A stretch of 64,000 nucleotides of DNA, taken from contig VRMN01000007.1 of the NCBI GenBank assembly GCA_008690995.1, forward strand, positions 62,001 through 126,000. The letters are read 5' to 3'. The notes under the pieces were generated by a model that saw nothing but the letters and a program-made list of their open reading frames with translations, searched no databases and was not told the DNA's origin. This document shows, piece by piece, positions 36,779 through 47,690 of this stretch. This DNA comes from Porphyridium purpureum (Eukaryota; Rhodophyta; Bangiophyceae; Porphyridiales; Porphyridiaceae). Each line of letters opens with the position of its first letter. The first letter of the stretch is position 1. The translations under genes were made by a program, and so were the position numbers.

Positions 36779-39211
36779 TTAGTTCCCTACTTCTTCCTGC
36801 GTCCTTTCCTGCTCTTGTTCATGCTCATGCCCTCGCCGTGATTTTTCCTCACCCTTAGGCGGAGTTTCGATAGCGTGCCCATTCTGCCGACTCTTAGCGG
36901 CCGCGGGAGATGGCGAGTCAACGGTCTCGACGGCCTCGCGATGGACGCCTTGAAACTCAAGCGTGGTGCCTTCGTTCATATCAATCACTGCAGGGTTTCG
37001 AGTCACACTGTCGCCATCAATATCGCTTTCGCTGTCCGAAGACAAGCTGCCCGCAGCCCACGACCGCTTGAAATCTTCGGTCACAAGCGTGTCGCCGCGG
37101 AAACTTCGCAATAGGTTCTGGATGGCAATGCGGTTCTCACCGAGCACATTGAGCACTTCGGCACCTAGTTGCAGTGACGCCTCGAGCTCTTCCGGGTACA
37201 TGGCCAGAATACCTTGATCAAGCAGCGCGCGCTGCTGCTTCATGTCTCGCGCGCGCACGAAGAGTGGTCGCCCGGGAAATTGGTTCTGAAGAACCGGTAT
37301 AACCTGGGCCAGCGCAACAGGATCTGTGATTGTTACCACAAAACATAATGGCGGGTTGCAGGTGAAGCGCTCAAACAGCTCCTCCTTTGTCGCGTCACCA
37401 TACAGCGCCGGAACGCCTTTAGCTTCAGCCAAACGCACGGTGCTTATATCCTTGTCAATCACCGCAGCGGAGATGAACCGCTGCCCGAGCATTTTGACCA
37501 CCACTTGGCCCACCGCAGAGTAGCCTATGACCACCACCTGCGCTGAAAAAGGCGGCAATTTGTTATTCAGCGTCTCCTCCTCCATGAGATTCTTAGCGCT
37601 CAGTCCGCCGGCCTCGGCGGTCACACGGTCAATAAACGGCGCCAATCGACTACCAATGTCCGCGAGCAAAGGCGTCAACGCCATGCTGGCCACCACTGTG
37701 ACAATCAGCAGATTATTCACGTCCTCGGGCAAAAAGCCAAGCTTGTTGGCCAGCGCGAAGAGCACAAACGCAAACTCGCCTCCCTGGCCAAGAATGAGCC
37801 CGACGCGGACAGACTCCGCCAGCGTCAGTCCGAACGGAAGCGCGACCACTGAGACAATCGATGCCTTGACCAGAATCAGGCTCGTGATCAAGAAACCAAC
37901 CGCCAGAGGTTTCTCGAAAAGCAGGCTGACGTCCATGCTCATACCCGTGGTGATAAAGAATAGGCCCAGCAATAAACCGCGGAAAGGCTCAATATCGATC
38001 ATCACCTGACTTCGGTAGTCGGTTTCGGCGAGAAGCACACCGGCCAGAAAGGCGCCCAGCGTCATGGACAACCCAGCTTCATCGGTACACCACGCAGTGC
38101 CGAGCACGGTCAACAATACCAAAGAAGTAAATGCCTCGGGCGATTTAGCCTCAGCGACAAATGTGAACGCTCGCTTCAAGACCTGCCCGCCAATGAAGAC
38201 CACAAAGGTCATGACGGACAGGATTTTGACAAAGGTGATGCCTAGTTGCCAGCCCACCTGGGAGAGTTGCGACGCGCCAACCCAGCCCGAGGTGGACAGT
38301 AGCGGAACCAAAACGAGCAATGGCACGACGGCGATGTCCTGAAACAGAAGAACGCCAAATGTCGCTGTTCCAAAGCGCTGATCTCGCTCCCCGCGTTCAG
38401 ACAGCAGCTGGATCACAAAGGCAGACGATGACAGCGTCAGCGCGCTGCCAATCACCACACTTTCCGGCACACTAGCGCCCATCGCAAACGCACCTAATCC
38501 AAGGAATCCGGTGGTTACGGTCACTTGGACAAGACCGAGCCCAAATGCATACTTTCTGAGCTTACGTAGCCGATCGATGGACAGCTCCAGGCCCATTTCA
38601 AACAGCAAGAACAGGACACCAAAATCCGCGATCTCGGCAATATCTTCGACTTCGGGCACGACGCGCAAGCCGTGCGGTCCCAGAACAATGCCTGAAAGCA
38701 AGAAGCCAAGCACGGGAGAAAGATTGAACTTGCGGAACAGTGGAATCACCAGCACCGTTGCTATCAAGAGCTCCAGTGCCTCCTGCAGCGCCCCTAAAAC
38801 GCCACCTTCAATCATCGTAATCTTCGATTGACGCACGCCATGCCTCCTGGCTGTGCCTCCGCGTGGTTGCACCTGACCCGCTGCTGCTTGAGCCAGCCGT
38901 AATCTGCTCGCTCGAGCGCTGAGTATGTCTGAGAATTGCGCGAGAGTGCGGCGCGCGCCACAACCCGACACAAAGGCGCCTCCACTGGTTGTCCTTGCAC
39001 CCACATTTGCTAGCCCTGCCTCGGCATGTGCACAAGCCGCCACCACTGCACCTGCCCTTCCACGACGAGGCGCTGCACCGCAGACATGTGACCACGAGTA
39101 AGCCACCGCATCGTGCCGCCGACGCTGCCGGCGTGTTGCCAAGCCACAGTCATGCTTCCGCCAACCCTCACGACCATCAGCCTGCGCCGCGACCACTGAG
39201 CACGTCCACAT
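36779..39211 (-). CDS. KEA-type K+/H+ antiporter (CPA2) with TrkA-N domain, plastid
   Basis: About 810 residues from the ATG at 39211. The first 130 residues are Arg/Ala/Gly-rich and leader-like; the membrane domain begins near M-I-E-G-G-V-L-G (38815). The CPA2 exchanger domain has N-L-S-P-V-L-G-F-L-L-S-G-I, Q-D-I-A-V-V-P and the KEA signature G-Q-G-G-E-F-A-F-V-L-F. A cytosolic-type RCK/TrkA-N nucleotide-binding domain follows (V-V-V-I-G-Y-S-A-V-G-Q), and the tail is polar. Bacterial KefB/C and plastid KEA1-3 have this architecture. In plants KEAs sit in the inner envelope or thylakoid and adjust stromal or lumenal pH and K+. The leader favours plastid location. Confidence 0.9.
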   Translation of the reverse strand: MWTCSVVAAQADGREGWRKHDCGLATRRQRRRHDAVAYSWSHVCGAAPRRGRAGAVVAACAHAEAGLANVGARTTSGGAFVSGCGARRTLAQFSDILSARASRLRLAQAAAGQVQPRGGTARRHGVRQSKITMIEGGVLGALQEALELLIATVLVIPLFRKFNLSPVLGFLLSGIVLGPHGLRVVPEVEDIAEIADFGVLFLLFEMGLELSIDRLRKLRKYAFGLGLVQVTVTTGFLGLGAFAMGASVPESVVIGSALTLSSSAFVIQLLSERGERDQRFGTATFGVLLFQDIAVVPLLVLVPLLSTSGWVGASQLSQVGWQLGITFVKILSVMTFVVFIGGQVLKRAFTFVAEAKSPEAFTSLVLLTVLGTAWCTDEAGLSMTLGAFLAGVLLAETDYRSQVMIDIEPFRGLLLGLFFITTGMSMDVSLLFEKPLAVGFLITSLILVKASIVSVVALPFGLTLAESVRVGLILGQGGEFAFVLFALANKLGFLPEDVNNLLIVTVVASMALTPLLADIGSRLAPFIDRVTAEAGGLSAKNLMEEETLNNKLPPFSAQVVVIGYSAVGQVVVKMLGQRFISAAVIDKDISTVRLAEAKGVPALYGDATKEELFERFTCNPPLCFVVTITDPVALAQVIPVLQNQFPGRPLFVRARDMKQQRALLDQGILAMYPEELEASLQLGAEVLNVLGENRIAIQNLLRSFRGDTLVTEDFKRSWAAGSLSSDSESDIDGDSVTRNPAVIDMNEGTTLEFQGVHREAVETVDSPSPAAAKSRQNGHAIETPPKGEEKSRRGHEHEQEQERTQEEVGN

Positions 39212-40060
39212 CCCGAAGCTGCTCTCCGGCCGCACGACCCACCGTACGCACCAGGACCCGCGCCGAAAGCGTGCCCAACGCCACTGCCGTCCACACGCGC
39301 AAATCCGACGCTCGTGTTACATACCAGCCGACCGCCGACCGCACGGAGACGCTGCCGCTTCTTCGGGCAGATGTGGGCTCCACTGCCGCCGCCGCCGTCA
39401 CCGTCCACTCGCGCAGACTTCAGCCCTCCACCGCCTCCCTGCTTCCCCACACGCTTCCGATCTCCCGCGCGCTGCCGCACTGCGTTGCGGTCTAGCCGTT
39501 TAAACCGCTTGAACCGTTTGCCCGCGCAGCTTCCACGCGCGTGAGTACGGTCGCTGTACACCACACAAACGCGCGGCACAAACGCTTCGTGCGTTCGGCG
39601 CCGCGAAGGGCGCAGCGGCTTACTGTGGAAAGCGCCCGCACAGAAGAACAGCGTAAGCGTCAGTGCCTAGCCTGAGGAGCGGTTTGAAGCGTGCATCGGT
39701 CTCAAAGCAAGAACCCGTTACTCTTGGGCCACCCACCCTCGCGCGTCGCGCTGCACTGACATCCCACGCTGAGCGGGGTGTTGCGTCGAAAGGGCGAGAA
39801 ATGATGCGTCTGCTGCATGGACCCGAGCAAGCCTGCCAAAGCCGGGCTTAACGGGAGCGCTACCATTGACTTGACCAAGATGGGGCGGAAATAAAAGGTC
39901 GAAAGCAAGAGGAAGGGCTCTGAAGGATGGTGTTAAACGCGAAACGTGTGCGAAGGAGAAAGGTGAACGAGTTCATCAAGATGCATTGTGTAAGTATGGG
40001 TAAAAAAAAAAAAAAGCCCCAAATTCTTGCCTCCTAGTTCTTCATTGCCAGGTACAATTC
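39212..40060. other. Intergenic DNA left of Copia element 2
   Basis: No supported gene is present. A run of 14 A at 40002-40015 lies 45 bp outside the left LTR of the next element. Frames over 39000-39580 are G+C-rich shadows without protein character. Confidence 0.4.
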
Positions 40061-40434
40061 TGTGAAACAGGATTATGAATGGGTGCATGAGCGTAGACGA
40101 ATGCCATGGTGCGTGTTGTCGCCTTACCGAGAGATGATGACTTTCCGATTCCAAAGCCGCCTTTATACGTCAAGACCTATTCATCTCTGCCTCCCAGTCT
40201 AGACAAGCACCACGACAAGGACACGGGCATCTCTTTTATATCTCGGCCTCGCGCCCCCGGACCGAGGCGGGCTGAGGCTCGCACAGCGCGCGCACGTGGT
40301 GGTCCACTACGCATACCGGTCGTCACCTTGGCGCCCCCATTGCTGACGACCCCTCGAGTCATTGCGGGTACAATCGTGGCGCCCCCACGGGTCATCGTCG
40401 AGCTCGTCGCGAGGATTTCGAAGTTCTCTTCACA
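40061..40434 (-). repeat. 3' LTR of Copia element 2 (374 bp)
   Basis: It begins TGTGAAACAGG and ends TTCTCTTCACA on the plus strand, and is about 99% identical to 43441-43814. Its inner 258 bp also encode the C-terminal 85 or so residues of the pol frame. Confidence 0.95.
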
Positions 40435-43422
40435 CGCCCCCTCCTCGCGAGGAGCAACGAGTGCTTGTTCGAATGTCATCTCTTGGTCTTCTCCTGGGCT
40501 GTACAGTTGCGTCTGGCGATGCTTTGCATCCTGGAGCATCGTCGGTGACATCAAGGCGCGGTGTGCGGCTTTCCAACATTCGTGTTCATTGATGAATTCG
40601 TCGCTCCGCTGCAGGCTCCGCGCATGCCGACAGAGCACATCCGCCGAAAGTGCTTTCGTAAACATGTCAGCTGGATTTGCATGTGACGCGACTCTCCACA
40701 GGGCCGTTCGCTCGCCCTGGAAGAAATCATGCCACCGACTTAACCGAATGCCGTGGTACTTGCTCACGGCGGTGAGGCGCGAAGAGTAGCCCTTCTTAAC
40801 CGCTGCTTCAGCCGCTTCGCTGTCTACAAGTACTGCCGCTTGAGGCGCTGAACCCGTTATGGCCTCCACAGCATCACAAAGTGGAATCAGTCCACGGTCA
40901 ACCCCGTCCGCAAGCGCAACCACTTCTGCCTCCGTCGTGCTCGACGCAGCACACCGCTGCTTTCTGGACGACCAATCCACAAGCCAGCGCTGCGTCCCTT
41001 CCACGAGAAATGCGCACCATCCGCTTGTAGAGCGAGCCGTGATCGGGCACCCGGCGTGGTCAGCGTCGGCGAATAGCACCACTTGTGCTCCTGAACCCTT
41101 GCCTTGACCGGTTAATGTACCGTACTGGATCCTTGACTGCGTCTTCGCACGCAGGTACCCGATGATGTGTTCCAGCATGTCATCGGCTGTCGCATCCCAT
41201 CGCGCCGCACGCTCGGCGACCTGCCGTGTGGCCTGGCTGATGTCAGGACGCGTTGTTATGCTCAGCCAAAGAAGCTGACCAACGACGTCCAACTGATCAG
41301 TTAGCTGGCTAACGGGAGGCGCCGTGGTGGACTTGCCGGTCGGCGATGCAGGCGTCTTGCAAGTACGAACGACTTGCCCTTCTCGAGCCTCGAATGCCTT
41401 GATGACATGCTCCGCGTACCTAGTCTTATCGATGGAGACAACACCCTCACTTCGTGAAATGCGGTGGCCAAGGAATTGGGCTTCACCGTTGGACAGGAAG
41501 CTGACATGCTCATGGATGGGAAAAATTCGTCTTAGGCATTGAAGTTCCTTCTCAATAATTTCTGTTCTTCCAATTAGCATTCCGTCATCGACGTAGAGGG
41601 ACAACGTCATGCGATCCTGTCCTGTCGACTTCACGTACAGGTTCATGTCGTTCTCGGTAGCTCGCCACCCAGCATGCACTAATCTTTTGCGCGCTTCCAT
41701 ACCGTAGTCCGCGCCAGAACGGGGCATGCCGTACAAGGCACCCAACAATTCAACGACGGGGTCGTCATAACTCTCCCAAGCTGATGGGCAAGCCTCTGGC
41801 GGCAAACTGATGAAAGTTCGTGGCCCCCCTAGTCGTGATATTAAGTACGCTGCAGTAATGTCAAAAAATGCGACATCGAGGCCTGATGCAGTTGCTATAG
41901 CCAGGGCTGTCCGAAACGATGACAGACTCACAGCTTTCTCCAACGGGAAGTCACCGCCGCAAACCTTTGCACCTTCACCGTTTCGTAACACGCATCCTTG
42001 TGCCACGACTCTCGCCTTCAATTTCGCGCGTTCGGGTTCCTCCGCGTGTTTTAGCGACAGGATAACCTTACCGCGGACGTATATGGCATCTCCGAACCTG
42101 CTAGCGGCGTCACGCCTCTCCATTACGTTCGACGGGTCCCAGGCTCCCAGCTTAACTAGGGTCGAGACCTCTTTGTCGATGGCCTTCTGCCCCTCGGCCG
42201 TTGCGTGGGAGGATACAGGTAAGAGCTGAGTGAGCAGAGCAGTGTCGCTTCTGTACCGGGCCGGTATACGTTTGACTCGCCCACTAGTGCGAATACGTGT
42301 CTCTTCCTCAATTGCGGGACCTTCATTAGCCGACTCCTCCTGTCGCATCTCGATGGTCGTCGTGGGTGTGTGGCTGGCGCGTGAGTCTGGGCATTCGGAG
42401 ACTTCCTCCGACGGTTGGCCGCTGGTGCCAGTTATTATCAGTTCCTGCTCGCTGCCACCCTCGACATGGGCAGTTGCGTGTGGAATTGGGCTCGGCCTTG
42501 TGCATGCAAGATCATCGACACCTTCCTCATCATGCCCAACAGAGGTAACATCGAAGAGCTCGCTTTCGTTCGCCGAAGGCAGTGAACCCCCCTCAACTAC
42601 GCGGACATTGGTGGTTTCGATGACCGCGTCCTCAGCCGTGATGATCCTGTAGACTTTCGGGCGGGTCCCATAGCCGACGAGCCGTCCCTTGACGGCACGA
42701 GCGTCCAGTTTGTCTTTTCCGCGCGCATAAACGTAGGCAATTGCGCCAAGGCTTCTCAGGTGGCTGACATCGGTTGAACCATTGTATGCAGCTTGAACCG
42801 GGATTTTACCGCGCGCATTTTTCGTCCGGTTCAGCACATGGGCAATGGCTGGGGCTAACTCCGGCCACCAGCACTTTGGGATCTCCGCATCATCAACGAC
42901 AGCGCGAAGGCGCTCCAAGATTGTTCTGTTGAATCTTTCAGCCCGGCCATTCATTTCCGGGCAGCACGCTGGCGAAGGTTCGAGCGCCAGCGGTCGACCT
43001 GCCGCCCACGTGGTAATGTTTGCGCTCCTGAACTCCGTCCCTCGGTCCGTCCGCAATACGCGGGCAGTTCGACCACACTTTTGCTCCATGGCCTCAAGCA
43101 TGCTCGATAAGGCTTTCTGCGTCTCAGTTTTGTTGTGAATAGCCGTGACCATGCCCAGACCGCTGTAGTCGTCCACAAGGGACACGAGGTATTTTTCACC
43201 GCGTAGTCCACTAGGTGTGACGGCGAGCAAATCGGAGTGCAGCAAATGCAGACCCTCGTCAGCAAGTCGTTCGTTTCTTACATTGCCTGTCCCGTAGCTG
43301 GCGTGGCTGCTTTCTCCTTTTCCGCTCCTCCCACAACACCCTAAACTTGCTTCTGGCACAGAATAAGCTTCACTTGCATTGACCACGTAGCGTAATTTCC
43401 ACAATCCCCGCGCAGCGTAAAT

Positions 43423-43440
43423 GGCGCTGGGCTCTTAACC
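43423..43440 (-). other. Half-tRNA primer-binding site of Copia element 2
   Basis: On the element strand GGTTAAGAGCCCAGCGCC abuts the 5' LTR. It shares all but one of its first 15 bases with the site of element 1 and is again complementary to the anticodon arm of initiator tRNA-Met. Confidence 0.75.
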
Positions 43441-43814
43441 TGTGAAACAGGATTATGAATGGGGGTATGAGCGTAGACGAATGCCATGGTGCGTGTTGTC
43501 GCCTTACCGAGAGATGATAACTTTCTGATTCCAAAGCCGCCTTTATACGTCAAGACCTATTCATCTCTGCCTCCCAGTCTAGACAAGCACCACGACAAGG
43601 ACACGGGCATCTCTTTTATATCTCGGCCTCGCGCCCCCGGACCGAGGCGGGCTGAGGCTCGCACAGCGCGCGCACGTGGTGGTCCACTACGCATACCGGT
43701 CGTCACCTTGGCGCCCCCATTGCTGACGACCCCTCGAGTCATTGCGGGTACAATCGTGGCGCCCCCACGGGTCATCGTCGAGCTCGTCGCGAGGATTTCG
43801 AAGTTCTCTTCACA
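43441..43814 (-). repeat. 5' LTR of Copia element 2 (374 bp)
   Basis: This is the right-hand LTR of the element. The flanking 5-mer outside is AGTTC. Confidence 0.95.
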
Positions 43815-44303
43815 AGTTCCAACGGTACCCGTTTGCTACAAATAAAGACGCGATGCTTTTCTCTTCGCTTAAAAGTTCCTTTTCGTCTCCATTGACGGTT
43901 GACACTATGCTTTTCAATTTAGTCATCCAAATGAACGCTTTCTGTACGCCGAACTCACTCGACGAAAAAGCAATCCGCAGCTTTGTAAACCTCTGCTGGT
44001 CGGCCCTTTCAAGGTCCCTTAACCGGTCACGAAAAAAGGTCCAGACAAAATTTTGCACAAAACATTTGTGCTGCCCATTTACAAGTCGCGTTGGTCGAGG
44101 GGCGCCGCGCCCTCTTTCTTGTCAGCCCTTGGCGCCGCTGGTCTCGAGCGACCTTCGACTTTTGTGGTGTATTCGACTGAGAACACTCGCTCTTCGTCTT
44201 TGCGCTCGAGACAAATTGTAGCCTGCTTAATTTGTTGTTCCACGGGGAGATTCGGATACCCAGATTTCATGAGAATCAATGTTATCCGTTCGACCCCAGC
44301 CAC
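43815..44303 (-). other. Unassigned coding-like remnants beside Copia element 2
   Basis: Two adjacent minus-strand frames (about 82 and 74 residues) have charged, helical, protein-like composition (for example R-L-R-D-L-E-R-A-D-Q-Q-R-F and K-D-E-E-R-V-F-S-V-E-Y). They may be gag-like debris of an older element or part of a disrupted host gene. The identity is unknown. Confidence 0.3.
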
Positions 44304-44364
44304 CTAGAACGGTTCGGTTAATCCGAAACCGGTAAGCCGTTAAACCGGCAGACCGTTTAACCGT

Positions 44365-44400
44365 TTCTAGAAGCTTCTAGAGGTTCCGGAAACTTCTAGA
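44365..44400 (+). promoter_or_regulatory. Heat-shock element array
   Basis: Two adjoining blocks of alternating TTC and GAA triplets at 5-bp spacing (TTCTAGAAGCTTCTAGA, then TTCCGGAAACTTCTAGA) form a very strong consensus HSF-binding array. A TATA box follows 73 bp downstream. Confidence 0.75.
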
Positions 44401-44472
44401 CGCGCGCAGAAATGCCAATGATTTGCATTGTCATTTCTCTTGGCGCCTTGCTGTCCCTGGCGGAAGTAAGGG

Positions 44473-44480
44473 TATAAAAA
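44473..44480 (+). promoter_or_regulatory. TATA box downstream of heat-shock elements
   Basis: TATAAAAA lies at the expected distance from the HSE array. No intact plus-strand gene follows; coding DNA of a minus-strand Copia relic begins about 125 bp farther on. A GTAAGT at about 44619 could be a donor for a spliced leader. Confidence 0.55.
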
Positions 44481-44603
44481 GACGACGCGCCTGCCCGGAC
44501 TAGCCGGTCAGGTCTTGCCGGAGACAGAAGAGGTAGGGAGAAGAGACCGACAGTAAAAAAACACTCAGATACACAGCTGATAACAATCAACAGGACCTTG
44601 TTG

Positions 44604-47600
44604 GGTTTCAGCTTCGTAAGTCCGTACGCAGGATTACTCTATGAGCGTATCCATAGTATGCCACCACCTTGTTTTTGAAAGCCTCACGAAGGATTGAAAT
44701 ATCAAGTACTCGGCGCTTTTTCATTTGGTATCCGCCGCGTTGATATAGCGTCAAAAATGGAGCGAATATCCGGGGCGAGAATTAGCGGCAAGTTTAGTCC
44801 AAAACTACGCATTGTGCTTGCGATAAAACTTCCATTGTCCAAGCCATACGCGAATGCCAGCACCTCTGATGCCAAAACAAATCTTGTTATACCGTTTATG
44901 GTTTTTGGATGCCCACTAAATAGGCACCGCCTTTCCGCAAGCATTCACCACGCACACGATAAATCCGAGTTGGCTTGTCAGATCGATGTTGTTAGCAAAT
45001 GAAGCGTCAGCAAAAACCATGATACGGCTGCTTTGCCAGTCCACCTTCTCCATAATCATGCTACCTTCCCACATGTTTACTCTTTTCTTCGCATTTGTCA
45101 GCAGAGTATCTTATCACTTTTGATCGTCACTGCTTTTACTTACCTGCATTGAGAACAAACATAGTTAAAGTCAGGTCGTGATCCATTCATCAACCAAATT
45201 AGCTTCCCCATTAAGGATCGCAAAGTTTTAAAGTCCCTTCCTCGGAAGTCAAGAAGCTCGTTTTTTTTACACTTGTAGGCCGTCTTCAGCTTTGCACAGT
45301 CTCACGCGAGCAAAGTCGATCGGATTGCTTTCGCTCAATACTTTCCTTGCTTTCATCTCCAAGCAATGCTCTAGCTCGTTTCACAAGATCCTCATGTTCT
45401 TGTCACCGCAACACAACGGATCATTGACATCAATTCCAACGATTCCAGCGTTCTCACCAAGCGAGAAGAGGCGCGTACAAAAGCTCTGCTCCAAACCCAG
45501 ATCGTTCAACGCTTGCAAAGTAGTCTTAGACCGGTAAGGAGCGGAGTCCGCTAGTCCACACAAGGGTTTTCGCAATAGCCGCAAGCCAAGTCCATCCCAT
45601 TCTGCCTCAGGCAGGACATAAATGTCCCGCCCGCGTTTCCAAAGATATTGTGAGAATGCTGAACATCCGTCTCCAACCTCGAGCTTGTGCCCGTTCGTGG
45701 CTGCATACTTCGCCACCGTTTTGCGCGTTAAGTTCCTTCTTAGTTTTGGTGCTTCGGATACAGATGACTTCTTATCTTTGTCAAGGTGGCCTAGAATTAT
45801 TAAGCGGGCTTCCAAACATCCTTTCTTCTCGGTTAAAGTCCACAGACTTCTCAAGACGATGGCGCCCGATTTTGGATCACTCATGATTTCGAACAGGCCT
45901 CGGCGTTGCAGCCCGTTGAGTTTTCCACACTTTGCACGTACCCACTTGTCCGCGTCACCGTCAATCTCGGTCACGTATACAGTTTTCGGTCGGTCTGCTT
46001 CGGTTGCGGCTTCTCGATACCGCCGCACGACTGCCACAGAGAAGTCTTGTGACCCACTTTTGTCCTTGACCATGGCGACGTTCGACTCGCAGTCAACACT
46101 TTGGAGTTCAGATGGACCTTTTCAGATCCGACGACGAAACCTGAGCACTGTGACTCGGTCCCAAGCTTTCATTATACGCTGTGCTGGGAACCGAGCAGAT
46201 AATGCTAGATTCAAGCGCTCCCGCGAGACCAAAAGCTCGTACTCTGTTCTTGCGAGTTTCATACCTTCCGTGCGCATGCGCTGTTCGGGACAATCCACTC
46301 TGTTTGATCCGATTGGAGTTCTTGGCATGCATTCAAACGCTAGTTCCGTGGGGACGAGCTCACTTGCATTCATGCCGTCCTTTATCGCTTTGTGGCTAAC
46401 GCCAGAAGATCATTTTTGCCTAACACACCTTGTGACTCTTGGTTTTTTACCTCTGCGAGGACTTGCTTCTGCAGTTCATGTGCTTGTTCTCCCATGCGTA
46501 TCTGCCAGTGTCCTTTCATTCCTGAAGTATCAAGATCCACTCCCATGGTATTGATCATTGAACAAAAATGCATGTTCACAAATTCGGATCCTTGGACGAC
46601 TTCCACACTTTCAGGTAGACCACTGGTGTATGCAACCCACTCACGCAGAAATATGGCAATCACTTCTCTGGCCAACTTGTTCTGAAGATAGCGAGCCAGC
46701 GTGGATTCCGTATGTTTGCACACCATTCGCAAAATGGGATCGCCTTCGACGAAAAACAAATCCATGATTACTTCTTTATTAAAATGTATATCTTCGGGCC
46801 ATCATGCCGCTGCACTTGGGTGCAAAGGACGTTGTTCGTGATGTCCACAAGTTTGGCGATGTTATCGCGCAGATCCTATTTTTTGTGCCCGATCTAACAT
46901 GTCAGATTCGCTCACTAACGGATGTACCAAACTAATTGCACGATCCTTGCACCCGGCAAGGGCCCAATCCTTTTGTGCACTTTTGTAGCTCCCGCAATGG
47001 TGTAGAATGTTTCCACCTCTCGTTGGGATACAAGGTGCTTATTCTGTCACTGTAAAGATATCCTGTGCCCTCCCGGCAGTGACACTGTTAGTGTGTCTCC
47101 GACTTGCAAGGATACTCCATGGAGCGCGTCCATTCCCAATAAGAATGGCAATAGATTTTGAAGGCCGCTCTCGTGGACCACATGCGTATCGTACGTAAAC
47201 ATTCCTTCGTCACTGTCTGTCGGTACGCGTACTTGAAGGCCACCGACGGACGGCAGTACCATGTTTCAAAATCGAAATGATACTGGTTCCGCTTTGCGGA
47301 CGTGTACTCCATTGCGCCTTCGATAGCTCTCTAGTGCTCGAAATTCAACCACAGATCTTGGCGCGCCAGTGTCGATACATAATGGTAGCATAGCCCACTC
47401 CATCTTTGCCGTGTAAGCACAAGCAAAGAATACGTCGGTCCCCGTTATCATATCTTGTTCGTCCATGCCATCACACGTAGCGTGCATTGTTCCCACAGCT
47501 TTCTCGTCAAAATTGTCATGCCCTGCCTTGTTTTCACTGTTGCCTTCCGGATACTCCTCTTCGTTCCTCTTATTTTGCGTCTACTCGCTTTCCAGCATTT

Positions 47601-47690
47601 CTGCTAGACAGACATCATCTGATGCCGTTGTGTGAGGACAAGTTCTAAAGATATGGAAGTCTGAACGACAGATGATGCATCAAAAGGGCG
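44604..47690 (-). mobile_element. Broken Copia relic A (end of gag, protease, integrase, RT, RNase H)
   Basis: Right to left on the minus strand: a CCHC zinc knuckle (C-I-I-C-R-S-D-F-H with later C), an aspartic protease motif (C-I-D-T-G-A-P-R-S-V-V), integrase core around 46.4-46.8 kb (V-V-Q-G-S-E-F), an RT part at 45.4-46.1 kb and an RNase H part at 44.6-45.0 kb. The family is the same as relic B but distinct from elements 1 and 2. It is broken, with several breaks; no LTR pair could be recognised. It is clearly older than elements 1 and 2. Confidence 0.75.

Larger units (their letters stand above)
40061..43814 (-). mobile_element. Copia LTR retrotransposon 2, young but lacking most of gag and the protease
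   Basis: Two 374-bp LTRs (TG...CA ends) differ at about four positions, so the insertion is recent. The flanking 5-mers are AATTC and AGTTC, a near-perfect target duplication. On the element strand a primer-binding site and the first part of a gag-like region (R-G-D-C-G-N-Y-A-T-W) are followed by the integrase core (T-D-R-G-T-E-F, E-M-N-G-R-A-E-R), RT (L-Y-V-D-D-G) and RNase H. Most of gag, the protease and the integrase zinc region are absent, so it is broken as an autonomous element and would have needed help in trans. The pol frame continues into the 3' LTR. Confidence 0.93.

Noticed and set aside
40002-40015. Poly-A tract near Copia element 2 as a retrogene tail
   Set aside because: No coding remnant or target duplication was found beside it.
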